Below are positions 22,869 to 33,735 of a stretch of DNA of 64,000 bases, one piece after another. Under the pieces are notes generated by a model. That model did not search any database. It worked only from the letters and a program-made list of their open reading frames with translations, and had not been told where the DNA came from. Every line of letters begins with the position of its first letter. Position 1 is the first letter of the stretch. The stretch spans positions 294,501 to 358,500 of the forward strand of contig NW_027168394.1 of assembly GCF_040954835.1 (NCBI RefSeq). The letters are read 5' to 3'. The stretch is from Lepisosteus oculatus. Lineage: Eukaryota; Chordata; Actinopteri; Semionotiformes; Lepisosteidae. A program made the translations under genes and the position numbers.

Positions 22869-24343
22869 TGTAGCGGCGAGGCTTATTAATAAGGCAGAAT
22901 TAAGTGTTCTGAGCCTTCCCAAATGAGGCCCCATTTCTCTGTTCATCTCTGTGGTGCAGCCACAGAGAAACTGTTCTGCAGGGTGATTTAAGGTCCTAGG
23001 ACAGCTCCCAAAGGGGGATGCACTTAGCTAAGCCTGGCTATCATGATCAATGGTCATCCATTGGCGCCTATCTGTCTAGGGAGTGCCAGTTGGACATCTG
23101 GACTGCATTACTAAGTGTCAGGACTAAGTGACTCATATCTCACCTTGATCAATCAATCAGGGACTGGTAGGGCCGAGTAACCCACGTGGGACTCTGATGC
23201 CTATGGAACTTTCAGCCAATCAATGAGCTGAAGTTCCTCCAGGTAAAAACAGGCAACACAGAGAGCCTGTGAGATTCAGTAAGATTCAGAAGGGAGGATT
23301 CAGAGGATTCTGTGGACAATTCTAAAGGGAATTCAAAGGAGAATTCCAGAGCAGGACGGCCCAGGAGCAGAAGGCTCCCAAGGGCAGGACATTCTCGCAG
23401 CACGCCTCCTGACCATCCTGAGACTCAGCCCGGACAACCACGGAACGGCCAGTGTGTCCGAGTGCCAGAACTTTCCTTTGTTCTAAGAGTCTAGAGCGGA
23501 GGTTGCCAGAGAATAACCAGAGGATCCACCCGAGGTTAGCACCAGCAGCAGGCCTGCCTTGTGAACAGGTCGGAACTGTGGACAGCTGAATCACTATTCA
23601 GAACTAGCTCTTCATCAGAAACGAACCGGTCCTCTTCCTGACTTGCTGGGACCCACAGTCATCTTTTCTCCTGTGCACAAACTTTGCTAGTTAAAGCCCA
23701 CAGTGAGCATCAGCAGCGCACCGTCGCAAGCCGCACAGCACAGCCTGGCACGGAGCCAGAGAGCGCGGATTGGACAGCAACAGCCTGCAACTGTTTCTTT
23801 GTGCCCGCAGGAAGATCTGAATCCCCAAAGATTGGATGAGTATTCAACTTCACTGCATTACAGCTCGAGAATTCAATTGTTATCCCAACCAGTTGATATC
23901 AATTTAATTCCTAAGAGTTATGTACTTGTTTGAGTATCTAATGTAGAAGTTATAACCAAGTTCATTAACGAAACGGTCTTAATGAATGATATACTGAACG
24001 TATGTCCTCTTGATATGTGTAACACTTCGTAACTGACTGAATATATATCTTTTGTATTCTGATAACCCTCTCGATAAGATCTGTTAGGTTTACATGCATA
24101 TTTTATGTATTAATAAATGTATCCTCGTGTATTAGTACCTGTGTGTGCGCGTTGTTTGAGTTATGTCACATGGTTGGATTCTAAAGCCATCAAAAGAATC
24201 AACTTTGTGATTTACTGCTACAATTAATAATTGTCTCAGTAAATGCCCAAACCCTACAGAACTGGTGCCTTCAGAGAGCCACTACATTTAATTTTGCTAT
24301 GGCAACATTACATATTTGGCGTCCCTGAGCCGGTTTTCTTACA
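22869..24343 (+). repeat. LTR 3 (3' LTR)
   Basis: It carries the 3'-type alleles throughout, including the absence of the 14-bp segment, and one private change in its 3' half. It ends at ttcttaca followed by the TGTG duplication and satellite S. Confidence 0.9.
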
Positions 24344-24347
24344 TGTG

Positions 24348-25285
24348 AAAATAACATTTTAGCATCATATTATTACATACAGGTCTCTAGCTTCAACACA
24401 GTGATATATATATATACTCAGTGATTTATTGGTACATGCCCAGGTCAATAATCAGAATGAGGATTTATTTCCAGACGGGCTACAGGTAGTGTTGTGAAAT
24501 ACTTCAACACACTGGATCGCAGATTTAGACCCCCTGCACTCTTACTCCTTAAAAACCAAAGAAATGAAGATATGTAGCAATCACATTGCAACAGGGCTGA
24601 CAGTGACTTAATGCTTATACTAGTGGACTTCTGGTACCTTTAGGGTACGGTGTTCCCTGAAGGGCTCTCAAACCCCGCATTTCAGATGCCTAGCTGTATC
24701 GCTGATGTGTTGCACCTCAGAATCACTTTTAAACCTTACCTCTGGTATCTTTAATCCCTATTGCTCAACGCATGGTGAAAGTATTGCATAAATGTGTCTG
24801 AAAATGAGCAATGGGCACCTGAGAGACTCATTTGCCTGTTTCACAAATGATCATATTTGACTAGAGATTCTGTTTGGGATTCAGTTGTGCATTCTGACAG
24901 CAATCGCTTTCAAAAAACGATACATTCTGGATGAGGTCAAGGTGCAGGAACACTGTATTTAGGATGTGTTTGCACTTATTCTGTGTCTCTAGCTTCAACA
25001 CAGCGATATATGTATATGCTCAGTGATTTTTTGGTACATGCCCAGGGCAATAATCATTATGAGGATTTATTTCCAGATGTGCTAGGGGTAGTGTTGTGAA
25101 ATACTTCAACACACTGGATCGCAGGTTTAAACCGCCTGCACTCTTACTCCTTAAAAACCAACAAATGCAGATATGTAGCAATCATATTGTAGCAGACACT
25201 CATTTGCCTGTTTCACAAATGATCATAATTTACTAGAGATTCTGTTTGGGATCCGGATGTGCATTCTGACAGCAATCTCCTTATC
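24348..25285 (+). repeat. Satellite S, left arm of the first large palindrome
   Basis: Two partial units of satellite S lie in direct order, with landmarks cactggatcgcag and tttgcctgtttcac. The inverted counterpart is 30490-31560. Equivalent sequence follows the solo LTR at 36752, so the arm belonged to the duplicated module before the two ERV structures diverged. Confidence 0.75.
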
Positions 25286-25310
25286 GCGGCTTTGCCCTTC
25301 TTGCCTCTTT

Positions 25311-25392
25311 GGACAATATCTCCATCTTGTGGTCGTTGTTGGTAATGTCTAGACAACATCTCCATCTTGTGGTCGTTGTTGGTAATGTCTTC
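25311..25392 (+). repeat. 40-bp minisatellite, two copies
   Basis: Two copies of a 40-bp unit with core atctccatcttgtggtcgtt. The same array occurs with three copies at 37735-37852 and inverted with three copies at 30349-30468 and 39091-39210. It marks symmetric positions in the palindromes. Confidence 0.85.
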
Positions 25393-25974
25393 TTATGCCC
25401 TTTTTTATTTTAATTCTCTATTAGTTGATTCTAGAATCTCTACAATGGAGATGAAAACATCAGTTTTATAGCAGACAATATGACATTATTTATAGTCCAA
25501 TTAGAAACTTATTACCCTGTTTTTAACATAATAACAAATTAAAATTGATTAAAACTAAGTTTGGAACACCAGGGAACATAACAAATGATTTTTAGGAAAA
25601 CCATGAGGTTCTCTGTGTCCGATGCCTGCAAGGGGAGAAAGCTAGAATCCTTTGATTTTTTCAAAATTTGAAAATAAACATCATATAACAACAGCTTTCA
25701 TTCCTAGGAGTGAAAAATAACCATTTTTGAAGACATAGTAGTTTCTAAAACACTACAATAAAGTTAAAAACATCAGTTTTATATTACATTATTTTTAGTG
25801 AAATTAGTCATTTTTTGCACTATTTTTAATAAAATATCTAATTAAAAGTGATTAAAATTAAGTTTGGAACAACAAGGAACACAAAAAAAAAAAGATTTTC
25901 AGGAAAACCATGAGGTCCTCTGTGCCCGATGCCTGCAAGGGGAGAAAGCTAGAATCCTAAAAAAAAGTTATCAA
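25393..25974 (+). repeat. AT-rich spacer, left palindrome arm
   Basis: Reverse complement of parts of 29640-30340, with homopolymer runs and the recurring phrase gagaaagctagaatcc. There is no gene evidence. Two internal units of about 300 bp share the taagtttggaacaacaagga type of sequence. Confidence 0.65.
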
Positions 25975-26545
25975 TTCTAGAGCCTAAGAGGAAAACAAGA
26001 CAAATGTATATCTCCAAATAATTTTATGTGCTTCAGAAGAGCCCAGGAAAGTTTTTTGCATACATGAAACCACGCCCGTTTGCACATAAGCAGACATGGT
26101 TGCACACACGACTGCATGAAAGCACACGTGCAAGCGAAGTCATCCTGTTGAGCATTTGAAAAGCCGCACCACGCCGCACTTGAAATAGCTCTTACATTAG
26201 TGATAGATGCAGGAATCGCCTTTTTATTTACGCTCTTACCAACGCGATGGAAAGCAAAACAAAGCAAAGCAGAGCAAAACAAAACGAACAAACGAAAACC
26301 CCCACGTCCCGCACTTGCATATAACGCCGTTACGTGCCCAAGAGGTATTGTACGTCATCCTAGCACTGCACCCCGGGGCGTAAGGTATATGGGAACGAGC
26401 ACACGCCACGAATCGTCTCGAATCACTCCCTACAGCTGTAAGGCGCCTTGAAGCCTGCACCCCCAACATTCTTCTTTGCGCATCTGTGAAAGGTAAACTC
26501 TTGAGCAAACTCTGAACCAGCTCTAAGGAAACTAATCTGATTAGA
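25975..26545 (-). repeat. Inner palindrome arm, left (includes module R)
   Basis: Pairs with the reverse complement of about 28545-29130. It contains module R at 26240-26545. The arms bracket the 2-kb tRNA block that contains tRNA-Ile and two tRNA-Gly copies. Confidence 0.75.
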
Positions 26546-27175
26546 CGTTACTTTGACTCATCTTTTTACTCTCAGTGCTGGATTGCTCAAACTCCAGCTA
26601 GGGTTAGGTTTAACATTCCCACACTACTTAGACACTTTGTTTACGCTCAGTGCTGGATTTTGGGAACTTCAGGAGGAGTGGGAATTTTCTCCTATCTGTC
26701 AATTCTGTTTTGTTTTGGAGACTCTTGGCTGCCTATGTTGTACAGTGCAGCGTGAAGGAAACATTTTCCAAAACTGTGTCAGCTCAGAAGTTGTAAGAAA
26801 ACCTCTCCAGCTGCTTTACCTCTCTTCATTTTTGTCATTTAATGTGACAATCGATGTATAACTGGAGCCTCACATATGCAAATGGTGAGGCTCCAGTTCG
26901 ACACCACTTTACAGTATATGACAAAAGCATGGCAGACTGTGCCGGACCAGCTGGTAACTTCCGCTTATTTTGACCATATTAAACATTGGAAATCTTCCCA
27001 CTTGCATTTGTGACACTTGATTTTGGCTCCACCTAAGACACTCTTAAATCTTCAAACACTTTTCTCTTCTCCCGCAACACTCTTGTCTGTCGGCACTATG
27101 TGGCAGTGTTGCATGACAACCCCTCTCACCACGGAAAGGAACCTAACAGCTTTGGTAAGAGAGGAGAAAAGGACA
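26546..27175 (-). repeat. Spacer of the tRNA-Ile module, third copy
   Basis: Nearly the same as 1-643, in the same orientation, and inverted relative to 48000-48640. No gene can be supported. It differs from 1-643 by a short deletion near 26895. Confidence 0.7.
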
Positions 27176-27249
27176 TGGCCCATACGGGGCTCGAACCCGC
27201 GACCTTGGCGTTATTAGCACCACGCTCTAACCAACTGAGCTAACCGGCC
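27176..27249 (-). tRNA. tRNA-Ile(AAT)
   Basis: A 74-nt cloverleaf with T stem GCGGG/CCCGT fully paired, T loop TTCGAGC and anticodon AAT in CTAATAA. A TTTT terminator follows within 10 nt of the 3' end. It is the best preserved of the three Ile copies together with 47922 and looks functional. Confidence 0.92.
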
Positions 27250-27458
27250 TCATGAGAGTGCTCCTCTCTGTGCTGCAAAAAATCGAACTCAGGGAATTTC
27301 TTTTGTCCTCCTTTGAATAGAAAGCCGTGTAATTCAGTGTACGGGCTTTCTCATGCAGTTTCATGATTTCACAGCATTATTCAGCTGATTTTAAATGTAC
27401 CTAAAGGAGAAACATTATTGAAGACCATCAATTACCAAGAGCTTTTGTCAAAGGTTTT

Positions 27459-27705
27459 GGTGGTCATTTCTAATGACCACAGAGCACTATGACCTCGGTT
27501 TTACATCTCATCCAAAAGACAGCGCCCCTTTACAACACAGCTTCTCCGTCACTATATTGGGAGATTGGGACCCGCACAGACCTCAGGGTGAGCGCCTCCC
27601 CGCTGGCCCCATTAACACCGCTTCCAGCTGGAAGCTTTGTTTTTCCCTGTAGCTCACCCTCATCCAGGTACTGACCTGGCTCACACCTGCTTAGCTTCAG
27701 TGGGT
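27459..27705 (-). mobile_element. 5S rRNA-derived SINE, second copy
   Basis: Same arrangement as at 970 and 47429, between tRNA-Ile and tRNA-Gly. The 5S-like head lies near 27660-27705 and the SINE body tail motif near 27495. It was duplicated with its module. Confidence 0.62.
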
Positions 27706-27767
27706 TTTCAGTTGCGAGTTGCAAAAGTTGGGATGCAAGTGATGGAGCTCTTCGCTGCAAAAGCCAC

Positions 27768-27838
27768 TGCATTGGCCAGGAATCGAAACCAAGCCTCCTG
27801 CGTGGCAGGCGAGAGTTCTAACAATGAACCACCAATGC
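27768..27838 (-). pseudogene. tRNA-Gly(GCC) pseudogene
   Basis: A 71-nt relic of tRNA-Gly(GCC): the anticodon loop is intact, but the conserved D-loop GG is lost (TTCATTGTTAG), the T stem is mispaired, and the T loop boundary has changed. Paralogues at 1276 and 47292 are intact. Confidence 0.8.
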
Positions 27839-28073
27839 TCAATGCCTGTACCTTCAAAAAAGACGCTTTTTTGGTGCTGTGTGAAAAAAGCGTCGACATC
27901 TACTTCCAGCTGCAAAATGCCATCCGCGGACGCTGTGAATTTATTTATTTAGACACTGCTCAGAATCCCCTGTAAGATTCTCCTTCAATTCCATTTTGTA
28001 GTGCTTTAGCTCTTTCAAAAGGCTTCGCTTTGCTTACCAAAGGCTTGTGACAGCATTTGAAAACACTTGCCAC

Positions 28074-28145
28074 TGCGTTGGCCGGGAATCGAACCCCGGT
28101 CACCTGCTTGGAAGGTAGCTATGCTCACCACTATACCACCAACAC
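28074..28145 (-). tRNA. tRNA-Gly(TCC), mismatched
   Basis: A 72-nt cloverleaf with anticodon TCC and a consensus T loop. Acceptor GTGTTGG pairs with CCAACGC through one G-U pair. Two mismatches in the anticodon stem and one in the T stem make function doubtful. It sits beside the L1-free version of the flank seen at 6011/7620. Confidence 0.75.
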
Positions 28146-28499
28146 ATGCCCGGGGGAGCCCTCCAGGACACCACCAGAGAATGCTCACGATTTCAGAAGC
28201 TGTCTCCGGGACGTGCTGATTCCACACATCCTGAATAAATCATGTTATTGTTAGTTGCTGTAGCTAGACGTTCAAATGAGTTTCATGGCCAGATGGACTG
28301 TTTCCTCAAGTGGTATAGTATTGCAGTAAGACAGCACGATGCCTGCAAGACTATGTCACGCTAAACGCCACAGATTGTGTTTGTCCGTTCGTGTCAGTCG
28401 TCCTGCAGCCACGGGAAGTGGGACACAAACATACTGCAATGCTTTCAAGACATTAGGATTTGTTTGTGCAACATCCGAGAAGAGTACTTGTGGCTTGAA
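28146..28499 (+). repeat. U4-flank spacer with empty L1 site
   Basis: Matches the reverse complement of 5640-6026 joined directly to 7620-7660. The word accaccagagaatgctcacg is uninterrupted here, which proves that the L1-like element at 6027 is an insertion. No gene is present. Confidence 0.75.
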
Positions 28500-28502
28500 T
28501 GT

Positions 28503-28528
28503 GACTGAGCAAGGTGTTTAAAGACAGA
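28503..28528 (+). pseudogene. RNU4: U4 3'-end fragment with 3' box
   Basis: Only the last bases of U4 (gactg) and the downstream 3' box (gtttaaagacaga) remain, joined to unrelated sequence on the 5' side. The rest of the U4 gene has been deleted from this copy of the block. Confidence 0.7.
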
Positions 28529-28544
28529 GACTGAAAACTGTTAA

Positions 28545-29130
28545 AGGATGAGTCAAAGTAACGTCTAATCGGATTAGTTTCCTTAGAGCTGGTTCAGAGT
28601 TTGCTCAAGAGTTTACCTTTCACAGATGCGCAAAGAAGAATGTTGGGGGTGCAGGCTTCAAGGCACCTTACAGTTGTAGGGAGTGATTTGAGACGATTCG
28701 TGGCGTGTGCTCATTCCCATATACCGTACGCCCCGGGGTGCAGTGCTAGGATGACGTACAATACCGCTTGGGCACGTAACGGCGTTATATGCAAGTGCGG
28801 GACGTGAGGGTTTTGCGTTTGTTCATTTTGTTTTGCTCTGCTTTGCTTTGTTTTGCTTTCCATCGCGTTGGTAAGAGCGTAAATAAAAAGGCGATTCCTG
28901 CGTCGACCTCTAATGTAAGAGCTATTTCAAGTGCGCCGTGGTGCGGCTTTTCAAATGCTTAACAGGATGATTTTGCATGCACGCGTGCTTTCATGCAGTC
29001 GTGTGTGCAACCATGTCTGCTTACGTGCAAACGGGCGTGGTTTCATGTATGCAAAAAACTTTCCTGGGCTCTTCTGAAGCACATAAAATTATTTGGAGAT
29101 ATACATTTGTCTTATTTTCCCCTTAGGCTC
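28545..29130 (+). repeat. Inner palindrome arm, right (includes module R)
   Basis: Inverted partner of 25975-26545. It begins with module R (gatgagtcaaagtaacgtct) and ends in the spacer tatttggagatatacatttg. Confidence 0.75.
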
Positions 29131-30340
29131 TAGAATTGATAACTTTTTTTTCATTTTTGGCATTTTTCATCATTTTCCAGAAAGTGGTTTCAAGCCCGAT
29201 ATCATGCGAAGAAACTTCAGGATTCGTGGATCAGTCAATGGATTTTCTTCAAAGTTGGATTTTTGCACTCTGTGGACCAAGAGATGTTGTTCTACAATGT
29301 TTTTTTTTTTTTCAAATTTAAAAATATCATTTTTTCATGGAGCTTTGAATGGAATGGATTCACCCTCCTTTAGCCAGGACAGAGCTCCAGGAGCCTGGGT
29401 AGGATTCTAGCTTTCTCCCCTTGCAGGCACCTGGCACAGAAGACAATATTTTTTTCCTTAAAATCTTTTTTTTTGTGTTCCTTGTTGTTCCAAACTTAAT
29501 TTTAATCACATTTAATTAGAGATTTTATTAAAAATAGTGCAATAAATGACTTATTTCACAAAAATTAATGTAATATAAAACGGATGTTTTCAACTTTATT
29601 GTAGTGTTTTAGAAACTAATATGTCTTCAAAAATTGTTGTTTTTCACTCCTATGAATGAAAACTGTTGTTATATGATGTTTTTTTTTTCAAAATTTAAAT
29701 GATCATTTTTTCATGGAGCTTTGAAGGGGATGGATTCACCCTCCTTTAGCCAGGACAGAGCTCCAGGAGCCTGGGTAGGATTCTAGCTTTCTCCCCTTGC
29801 AGGCACCTGGCACAGAAGACATCATTTTTTTCCTTAAAATCTTTTTTTTTTGTGTTCCTTGTTGCTCCAAACTTAATTCTATTCACTTTTAATTAGAGAT
29901 TATATTAAAAATAGTGCAATAAATGACTAATTTCACTAAAAATGCTAAAAGTAATATAAAACGGATGTTTTTAACTTTATTGTAGTGTTTTAGAAACTAA
30001 TATGTCTTCAAAAATGGTTATTTTTCACTCCTAGGAATGAAAGCTGTTGTTATATGATGTTTATTTTCAAATTTTGAAAAAGCAAAGGATTCTAGCTTTC
30101 TCCCCTTGCAGGCATCGGACACAGAGAACCTCATGGTTTTCCTAAAAATCATTTTTTATGTTCTCTGGTGTTCCAAACTTAGTTTTAATCAATTTTAATT
30201 TGTTATGTTACGAACAGGGTAATAAAGTCTTAATTGGACTATAACTAATGTCATATTGTCTGCTACAAAACTGATATTTTCAGCTCTATTGTAGAGATTC
30301 TAGAATCAACTAATAAAGAATTGAAATAAAAAAAGGGCAT
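29131..30340 (-). repeat. AT-rich spacer with internal tandem units
   Basis: Contains two to three imperfect units of about 360 bp sharing tttcatggagctttgaa and ctagctttctccccttgcag. The direct counterpart in the second palindrome is 37921-39090. Small open frames exist but recur only as repeat copies. No gene can be supported. Confidence 0.65.
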
Positions 30341-30348
30341 AAGAAGAC

Positions 30349-30468
30349 ATTACCAACAACGACCACATGATGGAGATATTGTCTAGACATTACCAACAAC
30401 GACCACAAGATGGAGATATTGTCTAGACATTACCAGCAACGACCACAAGATGGAGATATTTTCCAAAG
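30349..30468 (-). repeat. 40-bp minisatellite, three copies, inverted
   Basis: Three 40-bp units beginning cattaccaacaacgaccaca, the reverse complement of the array at 25311. Units start at 30349, 30389 and 30429. Confidence 0.88.
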
Positions 30469-30489
30469 AGGCAAGAGGGGCAAAGCTGC

Positions 30490-31560
30490 GATAAGGTAAA
30501 ATCATTTTTTGAAAGAGATTGTTGTCAGAATGCACATCCGTATCCCAAACAGAATCTCTAGTAAAATACGATCATTTGTGAAACAGGCAAATGAGTGTCC
30601 GCTACAATATAAAGCGCTTTGAGTGGAGTGTCCAGAAAAGCGCTATATAAGTGTAAGCAATTATTATTATTATTATTAATATGATTGCTACATATCTGCA
30701 TTTGTTGGTATTTAAGGAGTAAGAGTGCAGGTTTAAACCTGCGATCCAGTGTGTTGAAGAATTTCACAACACTACCTCTAGCACATATGGAGATAAATCC
30801 TCATAATGATTATTGCCCTGGGCATGTACCAAAAAATCAGTGAGCATATATATATATATCACTGGGTTGAAGCTAGAAACACAGAATAACTGCAAACACA
30901 TCCTAAATACAGTGTTCCAGCACCTTTGACCTCATCCAGAACGTATCATTTCTTGAAAGGGATTGCTGTCCGAATGCACATCTGAATCCCAAACAGAATC
31001 TCTAGTAAAATACGATCATTTGTGAAACAGGCAAATGACTGTCTCAGGGGCCCATTTCTCATTGTCAGACACATGTATGCAATGCTTTCACTGTGCATTG
31101 AGCAATAGGGATCAAAAACACCGCAGGTAGAGTTAGAAGTCATGTTCTATGATCATTTCTTTCAGCCTTAGGGACTAAATATACTAAATGTATGATGCTA
31201 AAATGTTATTTTTACATATATTAATGTAATAAATGATTGCTTATGCTTTATAAACAAATCTAATTATAATAAAAGCTTAAGTTTTGTATTTATCTTGTAC
31301 CATAGAACATGATTTTCTTTGTATTTCAAGCCCACAAAGTGTCCAAATGATGCACCTTTGACCTCATCCAGAACGTATCATTTCTTGAAAGGGATTGCTG
31401 TCCGAATGCACATCTGAATCCCAAACAGAATCTCTAGTAAAATACGATCATTTGTGAAACAGGCAAATGACTGTCTCAGGGGCCCATTTCTCATTGTCAG
31501 ACACATGTATGCAATGCTTTCACTGTGCATTGAGCAATAGGGATCAAAAACAGAATGGAA
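30490..31560 (-). repeat. Satellite S, right arm of the first palindrome
   Basis: Two units of satellite S in inverted orientation, separated by the gacactttgtggg-type subrepeat. The landmark tccctattgctcaatgcac reads on the minus strand. It contains the 72-bp insertion described separately. Confidence 0.75.
30606..30682 (+). mobile_element. Short L2/SINE-tail insertion with 5-bp duplication
   Basis: The sequence aaagcgctttgagtg then cgctatataagtgtaa and an ATT repeat is the typical 3' tail of fish L2-mobilised SINEs. It is flanked by aatat on both sides (30606-30610 and 30678-30682). The paralogues at 25185, 37580 and 39345 have a single uninterrupted aatat, so this is a 5'-truncated insertion in this copy alone. 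Confidence 0.85.
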
Positions 31561-31574
31561 ACAGACATGGAAAC

Positions 31575-31656
31575 CAACGAGGATGGGATTTGAACCCATG
31601 CGTGCAAAGCACAATGGATTAGCAATCCATCGCCTTAACCACTCGGCCACCTTGTT
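31575..31656 (-). tRNA. tRNA-Ser(GCT), second module
   Basis: An 82-nt type II tRNA with anticodon GCT in TTGCTAA. The acceptor AACAAGG/CCTCGTT has one A-C mismatch; the T loop is TTCAAAT. It could be functional but is less canonical than vertebrate consensus. Confidence 0.82.
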
Positions 31657-32034
31657 AACAAAACTGGGCTGTCCCAACTGGGTTGGCGCGCTCCAGATGA
31701 TCTTTTTCTTTTTTTTCCCTCGTACTCGAGGGTCATTTTCCTGTTCCACATGCGATTTCAACATTTTCCTTGGGAGATGTGAAGCCAGCAACCCACTGCT
31801 GTGGTTCAGTGGCCAGCGTGGAGTTCAGTGGCCCTGTTGTACACAGAAAGCACATTGAGCTCCTTGGACATGAAAAGTTCCAGATAAAAGCCATTTGTCA
31901 TCCTTTCTCTTGGTGTCGATGTTGCTATTGTATGTAAAGGTGGCAACTTGCTCAGCGAGCAGGCGGAGCACACACCGAATGCAGATGTGTCTGAGTGGTG
32001 TGTCCAAGTGGCTGCAAAAGGACAGCACTCCCGG

Positions 32035-32108
32035 GGCACTGTGGCTTAGTTGGTTAAAGTGGCTGTCTAGTAAACAGGAGCCCCTGGGTCTGAATCCCAG
32101 CAGTGCCT
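32035..32108 (+). tRNA. tRNA-Thr(AGT), second module
   Basis: A 74-nt cloverleaf: acceptor GGCACTG/CAGTGCC is perfectly paired, anticodon AGT in CTAGTAA, with a seven-T terminator right after the 3' end. One G-G mismatch occurs in the anticodon stem, and the T loop is TCTGAAT. Confidence 0.82.
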
Positions 32109-32199
32109 TTTTTTGTTCTGTCTTCTCGAACAGAACTGGTCATTATGGACAACCGCCTACGGCTAGACTTAATTAAATGCAAGTATTCATTTCCTGTCT

Positions 32200-33735
32200 T
32201 TAACACGACTTGTTTTTCTTAAAATGGATGCAACTTGCAAAACATGAAATACAAACCTTGCTAATCAGCGCTAGCAGCTGGCAAAAAAAAAGAAGTCAGC
32301 AATTTTTTTTTTCTTTAACCTTAACCCTGCTAATGGAGAAGAGTTAAACGACCGAGTCTATGCAGCTTAAACGGTGCGCAAGTCGGGTTCTTAGCTGAAA
32401 GGGTGGTAAATCACGCTCACCCCAGTCCTTAATCTTTTAAAGAGGATACAAAATTGAACCTAGTCGCCACATCACATACATCCTATTCAATGATAAAAAG
32501 GTAACATCTATCCTCGCTCCAGAGTAAATCTCACGTTGAGGGCATCTTTTTTTTCACTTTACCGTGAGTCGGGCTCGGCTGCACAGAGGAGAGAGCAGAC
32601 CAATGAGGTCACAGGGACAGGGGAGTCACACGCTGGCGGTTTGAATACGCGGAAGATCACTGAGGGATCCACAGTATGTGGACCCTCCGTTCGCCATCAG
32701 TCCGCACTCCGGACTCTGAATCCTGCCATCCGAGTTAAGATCTCAGCGGAACCTGAGGTGCAGTTCCTTCTTAAAACGTAATCTGGTGAGCATTTCTAGA
32801 ATCGCACTTGTATAGATGCAGCCTTTAATGTGTTGCTAGGTTAAAATTGATGACTTCTTGTATTTCAGTAGGCAACTGCCCTCTTGATTTTGGATTTAAT
32901 CTCTTTATTACAGGGGCGCTTTTATGAAGACAGAGTCATGTTCAGGTACTTTGTTTGATGGAGGAAGCTTATTTCGGACTCTGTGATCTGCTCACCTGGA
33001 AAGGTCTGCTGTACTACTACAAGAGAGAAGTAGAGTCTGGAAGAAGGGACAATTTTATGATGCTTTGGAAGATAATGTTTTTTTTTCTTATACTGAAAAT
33101 GAAAAGTAGTTGTTTCTATATGGACTCAGTCTTTGGAATTTGTATATTTATATATTTCAGTGAACCCTCAGCCATTCCTTCTGCATTGTAATTCAATTTC
33201 TCTTTTAAAATTCCTTCCCCACTTCTAGGACCTGCAGTTGCTGAACTCCACAATGGCTTCTATTGGAAAGTCTGTGACTGAGACCAAGTAAGTGTTCACT
33301 TTTTTATGAAACCATTATTTATTTTGGAGCAATGAGCAATTCTTATATAAATGCAATAAAATCATTATGCTCAAACTATGAGAGAGAATTTTAAGGATAA
33401 TTTAAGAAATCAGTCTTAGCTTGTTTCTATACACAGATGGTATTATTTATTTTCAAAGGAAACCCGCGAGGATTCCCCTGGTGTGCAAGATGTGCCTGAA
33501 TACTTTTGATCAGCTTCCTGCTCACTTCAAGAGAGCGTGTATGAAGCATGCCACGGCAGAAGAGATCGGGATGGCCTCTCAACAGACGAGGGAGGACATG
33601 ATGAATCACCTGAAGAACGGGGTCATTGTGGATTACCACAGAATAGAGATCAAAGGACACTTTGTGGGCTTGAAATACAAAGAAAATCTTGTTCTATGGT
33701 ACAAGATAAATACAAAACTTAAGCTTTTATTTTAA
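32200..33735 (+). pseudogene. Exon fragments of an unknown host gene, copy 2 (best copy)
   Basis: Candidate exon 1 ends at 32785 (ctg|gtgag). Exon 2 spans 32914-33071 and opens with MEEAYFGLCDLLTWKG. Exon 3 spans 33229-33287 (DLQLLNSTMASIGKSVTET) with donor gtaagt. Exon 4 starts at 33459 and encodes KPARIPLVCKMCLNTFDQLP plus a His/Cys-spaced segment. Exons 3 and 4 join in phase (2+1) through a split Lys codon. Exon 2 lacks a GT donor here (gaagataatg), but the third copy has gaag|gtag. I do not recognise the protein; a C2H2-like zinc-binding segment is possible. The 3' part of the gene is missing, replaced by satellite S. Confidence 0.5.

Larger units (their letters stand above)
11386..24343 (+). 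mobile_element. Tandem endogenous retrovirus: LTR-internal-LTR-internal-LTR
   Basis: Three long LTRs of about 1.48 kb (11386-12872, 17126-18615, 22869-24343) separate two nearly identical 4.25-kb internal regions. The whole is flanked by a 4-bp duplication TGTG (11382-11385 and 24344-24347), and LTRs begin TG and end CA. An unoccupied version of the site (aatatatgtgaaaataac) occurs at 10617 and 33777. The primer site matches tRNA-Asn. The outer LTRs differ by roughly 1 percent, so integration is fairly young. Parts resemble gag and env; I recognise no reverse transcriptase or integrase. It is a broken fossil with several breaks. The family is unassigned; the 4-bp duplication would suit a class I-type ERV. 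Confidence 0.88.

Noticed and set aside
25311-25392. Possible CRISPR-like array in the 40-bp repeats
   Set aside because: The units are contiguous with no spacers and the context is a vertebrate genome; it is a minisatellite.
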